A stretch of 64,000 nucleotides of DNA from Rhodococcus_F sp040656415 (GCF_040656415.1 NZ_JBFAMC010000001.1:2043746-2107745), one strand, 5' to 3'. Counted from the stretch's first letter, positions 26,952-36,502 are shown. Numbers and translations: made by a program. The notes: a model not told the origin generated them from the sequence alone.

Positions 26952-27100
26952 CGCGTCTGCCTCCGCCCTTAGATCATTCGTACCCGGCACACCATGCCAT
27001 ATCAGGATTCTATTCGATTCGTGCCCACGCTTCGACCGTACAGCCGTTCGAGCACAGCGCTGTTGGGAAAACCGAGATGGGAACGGGCACCGAGTTCACG

Positions 27101-27838
27101 TCATCGGTCGAGCGCGCCCCGAACCGCCGACTTCACCAGACAGGTGTGCAACGTCAGAGAAAGCGCCGCCAATTCACGCACCATCTCCTCTGCCCTGTCG
27201 CGCGCCCCCTCGTGACGGCCTTTGGCAACTGGTCCGGCGATCTGCGCGACCAATGCTGCCTCTCGATCGGCTGCGAGCTTGAATGCCCTCAGGTGCCTCA
27301 CTTCGAGCCCGAACGCTGACATCGCCTCAGCCGTCCGCGCAAGTGTCACCGCATCCTCGTCGAAGAAGCCCGCCGGCCCGGGGACGACCAGACCTGCTCG
27401 GATCAATTCACCCAGGAGTTTCTCGTCGATTCCGGCACGAGCGATGAGATCAGCACGGGTGATCCGAACTTCACGGTCAGTCAGGAACTCTTCGGGCGAC
27501 ACCACGCCCGGAGCCACCGTAAGGGCACGCGGCCGGCGCGGCGAAGAATCGCCGCCGCCGACCGTCGCAGCACTTACGTCAATGGCTTCGAGTTGTTCCT
27601 TGATGACCTTCAGCGGCAGATATTGATCTCGCTGCGCTGTCAGCACGTAACGCAGCCGTTCGCAATCTGCGATCGAGAAGCGCCGATATCCCGAGGGTGT
27701 GCGTTGAGGGCTGATGAGACCCTCGGCTTCGAGGAATCGGATCTTCGAGATCGTCACATCGGGAAAATCGGGGCGTAACCGGTCCAGCACGGAGCCGATC
27801 GACATTCCCGATTGCGCCTGCTGCCGCGCGGCGGTCAC
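27101..27838 (-). CDS. MerR-family transcriptional regulator (Rv1828-like)
   Basis: 245 residues. The start overlaps the end of garA by four bases (stop at 27835). The N-terminal MerR winged helix reads MSIGSVLDRLRPDFPDVTISKIRFLEAEGLI, then TPSGYRRFSIADCERLRYVL. The C-terminal domain has LAALSLTLHTCLVKSAVRGAL. It is the Rv1828 type, which binds DNA as a dimer with a distinctive recognition mode. Translational coupling to GarA suggests a metabolic signalling context. Confidence 0.93.
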   Translation of the reverse strand: MTAARQQAQSGMSIGSVLDRLRPDFPDVTISKIRFLEAEGLISPQRTPSGYRRFSIADCERLRYVLTAQRDQYLPLKVIKEQLEAIDVSAATVGGGDSSPRRPRALTVAPGVVSPEEFLTDREVRITRADLIARAGIDEKLLGELIRAGLVVPGPAGFFDEDAVTLARTAEAMSAFGLEVRHLRAFKLAADREAALVAQIAGPVAKGRHEGARDRAEEMVRELAALSLTLHTCLVKSAVRGALDR

Positions 27839-28335
27839 TGGCTACCTGCACCCGCTGACGTCTCGCCGATCTGCGAACCACCGGCGGTGGCCCGAGGCCC
27901 GGTCAAGAAGACCAGTCGGAACTTTCCGATCTGGACCTCGTCTCCGTTGGCCAGCACAGCCGAATCGACCGGCTCCCGGTTGACGTACGTGCCATTGAGG
28001 CTTCCGACGTCGACCACCTGAAACTCGTCTTCCTCCTGACGGAACTCCGCGTGACGACGACTGACAGTCACGTCGTCGAGGAAGATGTCGCTGTCTGGAT
28101 GCCGTCCGGCCGACGTCGTCGGCTGGTCGAGCAGAAAACGCGACCCTGCATTCGGGCCTCGCTTGACAACGAGCAGAGCCGAGCCTGCGGGCAGTCCCTC
28201 CACACCCGACACCGGAGCTTCCGGAGCCTGGCTCGTCGAGGAGTTGTCGAGCTCATTGAGAAAGTCCGCGCGGAAGACCGACGTCGTTTCCGCCGGCGTC
28301 TCCCCGAATACCGCGTCGTTGCCGTTCTCGCTCAC
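27835..28335 (-). CDS. garA: FHA-domain metabolic regulator GarA
   Basis: 166 residues from GTG 28335, with AGGAGG eight bases upstream. The N-terminal E16-T17-T18-S19-V-F-R-A-D-F is the twin-threonine phosphorylation motif recognised by PknB and PknG. The FHA domain follows, with SAGRHPDSDIFLDDVTVSRRHAEF and VGSLNGTYVNREPV. In mycobacteria unphosphorylated GarA inhibits 2-oxoglutarate dehydrogenase and NAD-glutamate dehydrogenase and activates glutamate synthase. The kinases are not in this window. It is the first gene of a garA-merR pair downstream of gcvH. Confidence 0.97.
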   Translation of the reverse strand: MSENGNDAVFGETPAETTSVFRADFLNELDNSSTSQAPEAPVSGVEGLPAGSALLVVKRGPNAGSRFLLDQPTTSAGRHPDSDIFLDDVTVSRRHAEFRQEEDEFQVVDVGSLNGTYVNREPVDSAVLANGDEVQIGKFRLVFLTGPRATAGGSQIGETSAGAGSQ

Positions 28336-28654
28336 CGTTTCTCCTCCTAGTTCGATCATCCAGCAAGATTCGCTGGACTACGCAATGCCACTGGGTACTA
28401 CATAATTCGATCTCCCGTGCACATTTACCTCTGCGCACACTGCCACGACCACGCTCAAACTACGGACCTGCACCCCGACCCGGCATATGCGTTCACTTCG
28501 ACCGTACCCTGCACACGCCCGCGCGTGTAGCGGGTCGGGCGGCCGAAACCCTACCAACCGGTATTCAGGTAGCACTTCTTCCGGCGGTCCCGGTATCGGG
28601 GCTGCAGGAGCCTTCCGAATCCGCTCGAGAACCGCTCCGTGGGTCCGCCGTAGA
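28336..28654. other. Intergenic region between gcvH and garA
   Basis: About 319 bases with no convincing gene. The minus strand near 28360-28378 has an inverted repeat, CCAGC/GCTGG, just upstream of garA. A garA promoter is expected here, but I cannot place -10 and -35 boxes with confidence. Confidence 0.5.
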
Positions 28655-29059
28655 CTATCCGGCCGTGATATCTGCATAGCCGACGGCGTCCAGCATCTGC
28701 GCCAGGGCCGAGTCGAGCGCTGCCTCGTCGTCGACACCGAGGTCGACCAGCCACCCGTCTGCGTAGGGCGAGGAATTCACGAGTTCCGGACGATCGTCCA
28801 AATCAGTGTTGGCCGCAACGACTTTCGCGGTCAGCGGAGCGAAGATATCGGACACGCTCTTGGTGGATTCGACCTCTCCGAGAGAATCGCCCGCCTTCAC
28901 CTCCTCGGCGACCGCCGGAAGCTGCACGAACACGACGTCGCCGAGTTGGGACTGTGCGAAATCAGTGATACCGACGCGTACCGTCGTCGGCCCAGTCCGC
29001 TCGACCCACTCGTGTTCGGGGGTGTACCGACGATCGGCGGGAATTTCGAGCTCACTCAC
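28655..29059 (-). CDS. gcvH: Glycine cleavage system H protein
   Basis: 134 residues from GTG 29059, with AAGGAAA upstream. It carries the aminomethyl group on lipoyl-lysine, which is in GEVESTKSVSDIFAP. RRYTPEHEWVER at the N-terminus is the family signature. Partner of GcvP encoded at 22334-25186. It follows the DUF881 gene by about 40 bases. Confidence 0.98.
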   Translation of the reverse strand: MSELEIPADRRYTPEHEWVERTGPTTVRVGITDFAQSQLGDVVFVQLPAVAEEVKAGDSLGEVESTKSVSDIFAPLTAKVVAANTDLDDRPELVNSSPYADGWLVDLGVDDEAALDSALAQMLDAVGYADITAG

Positions 29060-29100
29060 AGAGGCTTTCCTTTCGATGGCAATCCGCGGGCGGATGGGGA

Positions 29101-29847
29101 TCAATTTTCTGAAAGAGCGTATTGGCGAGGTTTCGTCTCTCGCAAGGCGGATATCGTGACCTGCTGTGATTGTTCGATCTTCAGCTGTCCACCGCTGCGC
29201 GCGACGGTGTCGACCACACCTCCTGGAATGTTGAGAGCCGCCGCAAGAGTAGGCGGGTCCCCGATGGCGACGACACCGTAGGGAGCGCTCACCTGCCGAC
29301 CGTCAATCGAAATGTCACCGGGCGATCCCGATACCCACGAGTCGACGCCGATGCGGATCGGTGCACTTCCCTCGCCCCGGATCTGTATGGCCTCGACTCC
29401 CGCCGCCCGCAATTCCTGCACGAGGTCGAGAAGAACCTCCGACCCGACCCCCTTGTTGGGGTCTGTGATAGTCATCGTCACGCCGGGTCCGGTGGCCGGG
29501 GCGATGCCGACCTGAATCGACAGTGCTGTCAACCGCGCCTGCGCCTCATCGAGTGCAGCCTCCGAACTCCCCCCGTGTTGCAGGGTTGTCAAGGTCTGCT
29601 CCAGCGAGGCGATCTCCTGTCGAAGAGCCGCCTCGCGCTGGTTCAGCGTGTCCAGAACGACCAGAAGATCGGCGGGACTCGCCGTGTCGAGGCTGTCTCC
29701 GGAATCTGTGCTCTTCACCTGCGTCACGATTGCCACTCCCAGCCCCGCGATCAGGATCGCGGCAAGCAGCGCGAAGACAACTTGCGGACGCTGCGGGGCC
29801 GCCCCCTGGCCTCGGCGCAGCTCATGTCTGCCCTCATATCTGCTCAC
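29101..29847 (-). CDS. DUF881 membrane protein (Rv1825-like)
   Basis: 248 residues from GTG 29847, just after the sbp stop. One transmembrane helix (about residues 22-43: VVFALLAAILIAGLGVAIV) is followed by a coiled coil (LNQREAALRQEIASLEQTLTTL). The extracellular DUF881 domain contains TGPGVTMTITDPNKG and APYGVVAIGDPPTL. Two DUF881 proteins flank the small basic protein gene, an arrangement conserved in Mycobacteriales. A cell envelope or division role is suspected. Confidence 0.9.
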   Translation of the reverse strand: MSRYEGRHELRRGQGAAPQRPQVVFALLAAILIAGLGVAIVTQVKSTDSGDSLDTASPADLLVVLDTLNQREAALRQEIASLEQTLTTLQHGGSSEAALDEAQARLTALSIQVGIAPATGPGVTMTITDPNKGVGSEVLLDLVQELRAAGVEAIQIRGEGSAPIRIGVDSWVSGSPGDISIDGRQVSAPYGVVAIGDPPTLAAALNIPGGVVDTVARSGGQLKIEQSQQVTISALRETKPRQYALSEN

Positions 29848-29854
29848 AGTTCGC

Positions 29855-30217
29855 TCACGCCCCGAACAGGCGACGCCGCAGTGCTGCCGCGTTGCCGAAG
29901 ATCCGGATGCCCAGTACCACCACGATTGCTGTCGACAGTTGCGTTCCGACGCCGAGTTGATCACCGAGCCACACGATCAGCGCCGCCACGAGCACGTTGA
30001 ACGCAAAAGACACGACGAACACCTTCGAGTCGAAGATCTCGTCCAGATATGCACGCAGCCCGCCGAACACCGCGTCGAGCGCGGCCACTACGGCGATTGG
30101 CAGGTATGGCTGCACCGAGTCCGGCACCTGCGGGCTGAAGATCACCCCGAGTGCGATTCCCACCAGCAACGCGACCGCCCCGTAGATCGCAGGACCGGCC
30201 TTCACCAACGTCTTCAC
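29855..30217 (-). CDS. sbp: Small basic family protein (DUF1290, Sbp)
   Basis: 120 residues with three to four hydrophobic helices. The family features are PAIYGAVALLVGIALG, then AALDAVFGGLRAYLDEIFDSKVF, and a basic C-terminus RRRLFGA. The GTG start has GGAGG about ten bases upstream. It corresponds to Rv1824 in position, between the two DUF881 genes. Function unknown; expressed in the membrane. Confidence 0.92.
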   Translation of the reverse strand: MKTLVKAGPAIYGAVALLVGIALGVIFSPQVPDSVQPYLPIAVVAALDAVFGGLRAYLDEIFDSKVFVVSFAFNVLVAALIVWLGDQLGVGTQLSTAIVVVLGIRIFGNAAALRRRLFGA

Positions 30218-30278
30218 TTGTGCATTTCCTCCATCCGACTGCCCGGTGCCGACTGCACAGTCTCACGACTGCACAGTG

Positions 30279-31142
30279 TCACGGTGCTCCCACCGACCGG
30301 GCCGCTCGCATTTCACGTACAGGGGCACCGGGCAGGTGGAGATCGTCAGCCTCTGCCACAGAAAAACCGGCACCGTACAACTGCGCCACGCCCGACATCC
30401 GCAGATATGCGTCGCTGACCACGAATCCGGTCTGCAGTGGGCCCGGCGGACCAATCGCCGACACCACGTAGGGCGAGAAGACCGGCTGATTGTCCACCAG
30501 CATCGCACCACCTGCCTGCCTGATCGTCACCGCTGGTCCGATCCGCACGTCGCCGACCGCGACAGCCTCCGCGCCGCTCGCCCACAGCGAGTTGACCACC
30601 GACTGGAGGTCGCGATCGAGTACAACAGACTTCCCTTCGACACTGCGCTGAGACGAATCCGAGAGGTTGCGCCGAGCTCGAGGGTCCGTCAGGGTGACCG
30701 TCAACCCTGGACCCTGGACCGCCTCGACGGCAGCATCACCTTCGAGTTCGCGAAGCTCATTTAGCAGCGAAGCTCCTCGTGCGTCGCCTTCCAGCGCCGC
30801 GTCGCGAGCATCATCGACTCGCGACGTCAACGTGTCGCGAGTAGCTGCGAGGGCGCCGACACTGTCCTCGACATCATGAACCTTCCGCAGAATCTCGGTT
30901 CGAACCTGTGCCGTTGCCGGAAGTCGTTCGACAGCCTGCCGGTAGGCGACCGACAGGACCAGGCCGACCAGCAACGCACCGACCACGATCCAGACCTGCC
31001 GACCGCCTCTCGACGATCGGAAATGGCCTTTTTGCCTGTCTCGCGCCGCAGCCCGATATCCGGGGTCCAAATGATCGTTCATGAGCGATTTGAGCAGCGA
31101 CGGCACCGGATTCCTGCGAACGCCGGAATCTGTCCGTTTCAT
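30279..31142 (-). CDS. DUF881 membrane protein (Rv1823-like)
   Basis: 287 residues. Its ATG overlaps the stop of the phosphatidyltransferase gene (TGATG). A short cytosolic N-terminus with PVPSLLKSLMNDHLDPGYRAA precedes one transmembrane helix (about residues 51-70). A helical stalk and the extracellular DUF881 domain follow (GPGLTVTLTDPRARR, SPYVVSAIGPPGPL). It is a paralogue of the protein encoded at 29101-29847. Confidence 0.92.
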   Translation of the reverse strand: MKRTDSGVRRNPVPSLLKSLMNDHLDPGYRAAARDRQKGHFRSSRGGRQVWIVVGALLVGLVLSVAYRQAVERLPATAQVRTEILRKVHDVEDSVGALAATRDTLTSRVDDARDAALEGDARGASLLNELRELEGDAAVEAVQGPGLTVTLTDPRARRNLSDSSQRSVEGKSVVLDRDLQSVVNSLWASGAEAVAVGDVRIGPAVTIRQAGGAMLVDNQPVFSPYVVSAIGPPGPLQTGFVVSDAYLRMSGVAQLYGAGFSVAEADDLHLPGAPVREMRAARSVGAP

Positions 31143-31765
31143 CAGCGGACCTCTCGTCCATTGCCCACCCCGCCGCGCACCGGAACCGTCCGCATCACGT
31201 CGAGCGCATTCACTACGTAGAGCAGACCGGTCCAGACATACAACACCGTGCCCCAGATCAGGAGTGCAGAGCCTAGCGGCTGCGCCACGGTTGCGATACT
31301 CCAGTCACCTTGCGCAGCCAGGATCGTGGGCAGCGCGAACATGAGGAGGAAAGTCGCACCCTTTCCGAGGTACATCACCTCTGGGGCTGGCAGGCCGCGT
31401 CGGCGGTAGACGACGAGCGTGAGAGCGAGAATCGCGTCCCGACCGATCAGGATCGCTGCCACCCACCACGGGATGAATCCACGTACGACGAAGGTCACCA
31501 GCGTCGTGACGACGTAAAGGCGATCGACGAAAGGGTCGAGAAGCGCACCGAGTCTCGACGACTGGTCGAGTACCCGAGCGAGCTTGCCGTCGAGCCAGTC
31601 GGTGAATCCGCTGACGATCAGGATCGCGAGCGCCCAACCATCGGACTGTGTCACCAGTAGCAGGTAAACGAACAGCGGGACACCGAGCAGTCGAACCACG
31701 CTCAGAACGTTCGGAACGGTCACAATCCGGTCCGACAGCGCAGCGTCCCCGTCCACCGAACTCAC
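31142..31765 (-). CDS. CDP-alcohol phosphatidyltransferase (PgsA-like)
   Basis: 207 residues. GTG 31765 is preferred (GGAGG five bases upstream); a TTG at 31768 is possible. The CDP-alcohol phosphotransferase motif is intact in TDWLDGKLARVLDQSSRLGA-LLDPFVD (D-G-x2-A-R-x8-G-x3-D-x3-D). About six transmembrane helices are present. It transfers a phosphatidyl group from CDP-diacylglycerol to an alcohol such as glycerol-3-phosphate; the acceptor is uncertain. It leads the DUF881-sbp-DUF881-gcvH run, in the Rv1822 (pgsA2) position. Confidence 0.92.
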   Translation of the reverse strand: MSSVDGDAALSDRIVTVPNVLSVVRLLGVPLFVYLLLVTQSDGWALAILIVSGFTDWLDGKLARVLDQSSRLGALLDPFVDRLYVVTTLVTFVVRGFIPWWVAAILIGRDAILALTLVVYRRRGLPAPEVMYLGKGATFLLMFALPTILAAQGDWSIATVAQPLGSALLIWGTVLYVWTGLLYVVNALDVMRTVPVRGGVGNGREVR

Positions 31766-31901
31766 CAAGTCCTCCCCAGCTTCGATTGCCGCATCCGCCT
31801 GCGGATGATCGTCGCACCGCCACCGCTACTCTTCCACAACGGGTGGTCGGCCGGTCCACAGCGCGTTGCTGCTCAACCCGTGTCGCCGGAGAGGTCGACA
31901 A

Positions 31902-32960
31902 CTATCGAAGTGGGATCGGGACGCGAGCGATGGAATCTGCGGTCAAACTTCCCAGGTACAGCCACCCGTCGTGCTCACGCACGCCGGTGATCGGCGAATA
32001 GCTGCCCTTCCCGCCACGGAGGCTGCGCACGATCTCGCCGTGAGCGTCCAGCGCGATCACCCAGCCGGCGTGCTCGGGGTCGGGTTGGACGGCGTCGGGC
32101 AGATTCGCCACCGCAATCCTCAGCGTCGGGTAGGGCGCGATCATGTCCAACAGCTTCATCCGCGGGCTGTACAGCGCGACCCAGAACAGCCCGTCCGGTG
32201 TCTGGGATGTCATGTTGTCGGGGATTCCTGGGAGATTCTCTGCGAACAGCGAAGTGCAACCTTCCGCCGGACCGGTGAGATCGACGCGGGAAATTTGGTA
32301 GGCGCCGGTCTCTGCGACTAGCACGAACGACTCGTCCGAGGCCAGCCCGACGCCGTTGGCGAACTGGAGTCCCTCCGCCAGCAGATCAGTTTCTCCCGTG
32401 CGGGGGTCGAGGCGGAGGAGTCGACCGGTCCCCCGGTGCTCGAGGAGGTCGTAGCGGTGATCGGCAATCGTGAAGCGCGCTGAGGAGTCAGTAAAGTACA
32501 CGGCGCCGTCTCGGCCCACCGCCGAGTTGTTGCACGCTACGACCGGACGTCCCGCCGCTGATTCCGCCAGGACCTCCACTCGACCCTTCTCATCGACCCT
32601 CAGCACACCCCGCTCGGCATCGCAGACCAAAAACCTTCCGTCGTCGAGAACCTCCACGCCGAGTGGCCGTCCGTGGGTATTGGCGAGTTCAGCGGCCCGG
32701 CCCTGATCGTCGAACCGCCAAATCCGCCCGTCGTTGCCACCGGTAATCACCCGGCCGTCGTGATCGACGGCGACATCTTCGGGGCCCTCGCCGGAAGGGA
32801 GCGCCCACCGATGCGCCTCGTCGAGGGCGCTGTTGGGTGCGAGCAGCCCTGTGAGCGGCGGCGGTGTGGGGGCGTGCCACCGAACTGGGTCGACACCGGT
32901 GCGGTCGAGCTTGCGGGCAATCGTCTCGAAGATGGTCACAGAAGGTGAGATTAGTCGCAC
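31902..32960 (-). CDS. SMP-30/strictosidine-synthase-like beta-propeller protein
   Basis: 352 residues from a GTG; an in-frame GTG at 32939 is equally possible since neither has a clear ribosome site. Propeller segments include LPSGEGPEDVAVDHDGRVITGG, VYFTDSS and GLQFANGVGLASDESFVLVAETG, then NLPGIPDNMTSQTPDGLFWVAL, the pattern of SMP-30/gluconolactonase and adipocyte-membrane-associated proteins. A metal-dependent lactonase activity is possible. It lies downstream of the AGCS symporter with 75 bases between. Membership of the hydroxyproline operon is uncertain. Confidence 0.85.
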   Translation of the reverse strand: MRLISPSVTIFETIARKLDRTGVDPVRWHAPTPPPLTGLLAPNSALDEAHRWALPSGEGPEDVAVDHDGRVITGGNDGRIWRFDDQGRAAELANTHGRPLGVEVLDDGRFLVCDAERGVLRVDEKGRVEVLAESAAGRPVVACNNSAVGRDGAVYFTDSSARFTIADHRYDLLEHRGTGRLLRLDPRTGETDLLAEGLQFANGVGLASDESFVLVAETGAYQISRVDLTGPAEGCTSLFAENLPGIPDNMTSQTPDGLFWVALYSPRMKLLDMIAPYPTLRIAVANLPDAVQPDPEHAGWVIALDAHGEIVRSLRGGKGSYSPITGVREHDGWLYLGSLTADSIARVPIPLR

Positions 32961-33035
32961 GAACCAGCCGGATGTGGCGTTACGTCAACCGACAGGGCGA
33001 AGTGGCGTACCTGAGCGTTGAGATCGTTCGAGCGC

Positions 33036-34547
33036 TCAACTGGAATTTACGGACACCCGATCGAACTCCCCGGCCTTCAATTTTGCCCAGTACTGGACGA
33101 ACTCGGGGCGGATGACTCGAGCGAGGAAATAGAGCCCGATGACATTGCTCACCGCCATGAGGAAGAAGATCGAGTCGGCGAAGAGGATCACCGCTTCCAG
33201 GGCCGACGCCGCGCCGATCACGGTGAACACCAGAAATATTCCCTTGTACACCATTTCGGCTGTACGGCTGTCGCCGAACAGGTAGCCGAATCCCTTCATC
33301 CCGTAGAACGAGTTGCTCAAGATGGTGGAAAAGGCGAACAGTAGGACCGCCAGCGCGAGCACATAGGGAAACCATGAGACCACGGATTCGAACGACCTCG
33401 AGGTCAGCGTCACTCCATCGACGTCGAGGGCGTCAGCATCCCGAAAGACACCGGTGACGACGATCGTCAGCGCCGTCATCGAGCAGATCACGATCGTATC
33501 GATGAAGGGTTCAAGGGACGCGACGAAGCCTTCGGTAGCCGGACGATTCGTCTTGACCTGAGAGTGCGCGATCGGCGCATCGCCGACACCGGCCGAGTTC
33601 GAGAAGGTTGCCCGCTGGAACCCGACGATCAGCGCTCCGATCGCACCGCCCGCGACCCCCTCGGGTGAGAACGCACCCGCCACGATCTCGCCGACCGCCG
33701 CGGGAAGCGCGCTAAGGTTGACGACTATCACGACCAGGCACCCGAGAAAGTAGATGACCGCCATGACCGGCACCAGCACGCTCGTCACGCGGGCGATCGA
33801 CTTGATTCCTCCGATGATGACGGCGGCGACAACTACAGCCATGGTCAGTCCGATGATCCAGCGATTACCGCCCAGTGCGTTGCCGAGCGCCCCGTCCCCG
33901 GCTACGCTCACTAGCTGCGCGGTGGCCTGATTCGCTTGAAAAGCGTTGGTGCCCAGTGCAGCCAACATCATGCACAAGGCCCATGCGGATGCCAGCACCA
34001 ATCCGAGCCGACGAAACCCGATCTGGGCCAATCCGTGACGCAAGTAGTACATCGGCCCGCCGGACACCGAGCCGTCATCGTGTACCTTGCGGTATTTCAC
34101 CCCGAGCATGCACTCGGCCATCTTCGTGGACATGCCGACGAAGCCGGCCAGCACCATCCAGAAGGCCGCCCCCGGACCGCCGATCGTGATGGCAACGGCG
34201 ACACCCGCGATGTTGCCGAGGCCTACCGTGCTGGCGACCGCTGTGGCCAAGGCCTGGAAGTGCGTCACCTCGCCTGGTGCGTCGGGCGAGGTGTACTTGC
34301 CGCGAACGAGAGCAATGGCGTGCATCATCCCGCGGACGTTGAGGAATTTGAGCCAGAGCGTGAAGAAGACGCCGCAGATGACCAGCCACGTCACGATCAG
34401 GGGTACATCGGCACCGAATAGAGGCACAGAGTAGAAAATGATGTCGGCGACCCGTTCGGCGAACGATCCGAAGTAGCGGTTGAGAGTCTCGTCCACACCT
34501 CCCTGAGCGAGAACGGATGTGGTGGCCACGTTGGCTGCGATCGTCAT
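33036..34547 (-). CDS. Alanine/glycine:cation symporter family (AGCS) transporter
   Basis: 503 residues with about ten or eleven transmembrane helices. Family motifs: FQALATAVASTVGLGNIAGVAVAI near residue 95, GGPMYYLRHGL, and RATFSNSAGVGDAPIAHS. AGCS carriers import alanine, glycine or related small amino acids with sodium or protons. Its ATG overlaps the stop of the UspA gene (TGATG). As the last gene of the hydroxyproline run it may import hydroxyproline or proline, an inference from context. Confidence 0.92.
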   Translation of the reverse strand: MTIAANVATTSVLAQGGVDETLNRYFGSFAERVADIIFYSVPLFGADVPLIVTWLVICGVFFTLWLKFLNVRGMMHAIALVRGKYTSPDAPGEVTHFQALATAVASTVGLGNIAGVAVAITIGGPGAAFWMVLAGFVGMSTKMAECMLGVKYRKVHDDGSVSGGPMYYLRHGLAQIGFRRLGLVLASAWALCMMLAALGTNAFQANQATAQLVSVAGDGALGNALGGNRWIIGLTMAVVVAAVIIGGIKSIARVTSVLVPVMAVIYFLGCLVVIVVNLSALPAAVGEIVAGAFSPEGVAGGAIGALIVGFQRATFSNSAGVGDAPIAHSQVKTNRPATEGFVASLEPFIDTIVICSMTALTIVVTGVFRDADALDVDGVTLTSRSFESVVSWFPYVLALAVLLFAFSTILSNSFYGMKGFGYLFGDSRTAEMVYKGIFLVFTVIGAASALEAVILFADSIFFLMAVSNVIGLYFLARVIRPEFVQYWAKLKAGEFDRVSVNSS

Positions 34548-34987
34548 CACGGCACGACCACCACGGGGACGGTGGCGTATTGCACCAGACGGCTCGCTGT
34601 ACTGCCGAATATGGCTGTTCGAAGATTCGATTCGCCGATTCGGCCGACGACGATGGCGTCATAGCCCTCGTTCCGCGCGACATCGGCAAGCACCTCCGAG
34701 GGGCGGCCGTGATAGATGCCCGATTTCACATCGACATCTCCGAGATCATGGTCTGCGATCCACTCCAATATGGGGTCGATGACGTCCGTCTGGGCGCGCT
34801 CGATCTCAGCTTTGCGCACGAGGGGACGTGCCGCATTGTCCTCGAGAGTGGGAAACGAAAAGCGCGACCAGTTGATGACGTGAGCGACCCTGATCTGCCA
34901 GTGATTGATGTGCGCTCGGTCCAGCGCGAACTTCACTGCCCGCCGTGACGCATCACTGCGGTCCACTCCGACAACTACTGATTCCAT
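34547..34987 (-). CDS. Universal stress protein UspA family
   Basis: 146 residues starting MESVVVGVDRSDASRRAVKFA. The ATP-binding signature is intact: VVGRIGESNLRTAIFGST, G-x2-G-x9-G-S. Thirteen bases after the aldehyde dehydrogenase stop and overlapping the transporter start, so it is part of the operon. Usp domain proteins often accompany transporters in actinobacteria and may sense ATP. Confidence 0.92.
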   Translation of the reverse strand: MESVVVGVDRSDASRRAVKFALDRAHINHWQIRVAHVINWSRFSFPTLEDNAARPLVRKAEIERAQTDVIDPILEWIADHDLGDVDVKSGIYHGRPSEVLADVARNEGYDAIVVGRIGESNLRTAIFGSTASRLVQYATVPVVVVP

Positions 34988-35000
34988 GGTGTGCTCGAGC

Positions 35001-36491
35001 TCAGGTGGTGAAGATCAGGTCGTGCCACTGCTTGTGCGCGGCGCCGGTGATGTCCGACATCACGTGTTTGATGTTGGTGTACTCGTCGAACGAATAGGTC
35101 GACATGTCCTTTCCGAAGCCGGAGGCCTTGTACCCGCCGTGCGGCATCTCGCTGATGATCGGAATGTGATCGTTGACCCACACGCAGCCGGCAGCGAGCT
35201 CGCGGGTGGCACGCTGCGCGCGAAACACATTGGTCGTCCACGCCGAAGCGGCCAGACCGTAGGGGGTGTCATTGGCCAGAGCCAGCCCGTCGTCGTCAGC
35301 GTCGAACGGTAGGCATACCAGCACCGGTCCGAAGATCTCGTTCTGCACGATCTCGGAATCTTGTGTGGCATCGACGATCAAGGTCGGGTCGTAGTAGGCA
35401 CTGCCTTCTGGTGCGTGCTCGGGCACCACACCACCGCACAGCACCTTCGCGCCGGACGCACGGGCACGCTCCACCATCGCGGCGACGTTGTCGCGCTGAG
35501 CCAGTGAGATCAGCGAGCCCATGTCGGTTGCCGGGTCATCGGTCGGTCCGACTCGGACACCGCGCATCAGCTCGGTGACCCGGCTGACGAATTCGTCGTA
35601 GCGCGGCCGCTGGACATAGGCGCGGGTGGCAGCAGTGCAGTCCTGCCCGCCGTTGATCAGCGCACCGGCCATCGCGCCGCGCGCGGCCGCTTCGATGTCG
35701 GCGTCATCGAACACCACGAACGGTGCCTTGCCGCCCAGCTCGAGGTGCACTCGTTTGACGCCGCCCGCCGCGGCGGCTGCAACCTGCCGACCCACACGTG
35801 TGGAGCCGGTGAATGACACCATGGCGACGTCGGAATGTTCCACAAGTGCCTGCCCCACCGGGTCACCGCGCCCGGTGACGACGTTGATGACACCGGGAGG
35901 AATACCGGCCGCAACTGCGGTCTCGGCGAACAGCAGCGTCGTCAGAGGGGTCAGCTCGCTCGGCTTGAGCACGATGGTGTTGCCCGCAGCGATCGCCGGC
36001 AAGATCTTCCAGGCCGCCATCTGCAGCGGGTAGTTCCACGGTGCGATGGAGCCGACGACGCCGATCGGCTCGCGCCGTATCGACGAGGTGTGGTCACCGG
36101 AATACTCGCCGCTCGCCTTGCCCTCGAGGTTGCGGGTGATGGAGCCGAAGAACGAGATGTTGTCGATCACGCCCGGGATGTCGAAGCCCTGTGCGAGCTT
36201 GATCGCCTTGCCGCCGTTGCGACTCTCCAACGCCACGAATTCGTCACTGCGTGCTCTGACGCCATCGGCCCAGCGCAGCAACAGTTCGGCACGCTGAGCC
36301 GGCGTCGTGCGCGACCAACCCGGGAAGGCGGTGCGCGCGGATGTAACTGCTGCCTCGACGTCTGCCCGGGACGCCGACCGTCCGGTGGCCAGAGTGTGTC
36401 CTGTTGAGGGGTCGACGATCGTCAGCTCCTCGTCAGAGCTCCCGACGCACCGTTGTCCCGAGATGAACTGCAGCGAGACATTGTCGGTCAT
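35001..36491 (-). CDS. Aldehyde dehydrogenase, probable 2-oxoglutarate semialdehyde dehydrogenase
   Basis: 496 residues from MTDNVSLQF, eleven bases after the DapA-family gene. ALDH motifs: IAPWNYPLQMAAWKILPAIAAGN, VSFTGSTRVGR, HLELGGKAPFVV (catalytic Glu), GGQDCTAATR (catalytic Cys) and EIFGPVLV. Overall it resembles gamma-aminobutyraldehyde/betaine-type enzymes. Operon context makes oxidation of 2-oxoglutarate semialdehyde to 2-oxoglutarate the best reading. Sequence alone would also allow an aminobutyraldehyde substrate. Confidence 0.9.
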   Translation of the reverse strand: MTDNVSLQFISGQRCVGSSDEELTIVDPSTGHTLATGRSASRADVEAAVTSARTAFPGWSRTTPAQRAELLLRWADGVRARSDEFVALESRNGGKAIKLAQGFDIPGVIDNISFFGSITRNLEGKASGEYSGDHTSSIRREPIGVVGSIAPWNYPLQMAAWKILPAIAAGNTIVLKPSELTPLTTLLFAETAVAAGIPPGVINVVTGRGDPVGQALVEHSDVAMVSFTGSTRVGRQVAAAAAGGVKRVHLELGGKAPFVVFDDADIEAAARGAMAGALINGGQDCTAATRAYVQRPRYDEFVSRVTELMRGVRVGPTDDPATDMGSLISLAQRDNVAAMVERARASGAKVLCGGVVPEHAPEGSAYYDPTLIVDATQDSEIVQNEIFGPVLVCLPFDADDDGLALANDTPYGLAASAWTTNVFRAQRATRELAAGCVWVNDHIPIISEMPHGGYKASGFGKDMSTYSFDEYTNIKHVMSDITGAAHKQWHDLIFTT

Positions 36492-36502
36492 GACCGCGGC
36501 GC

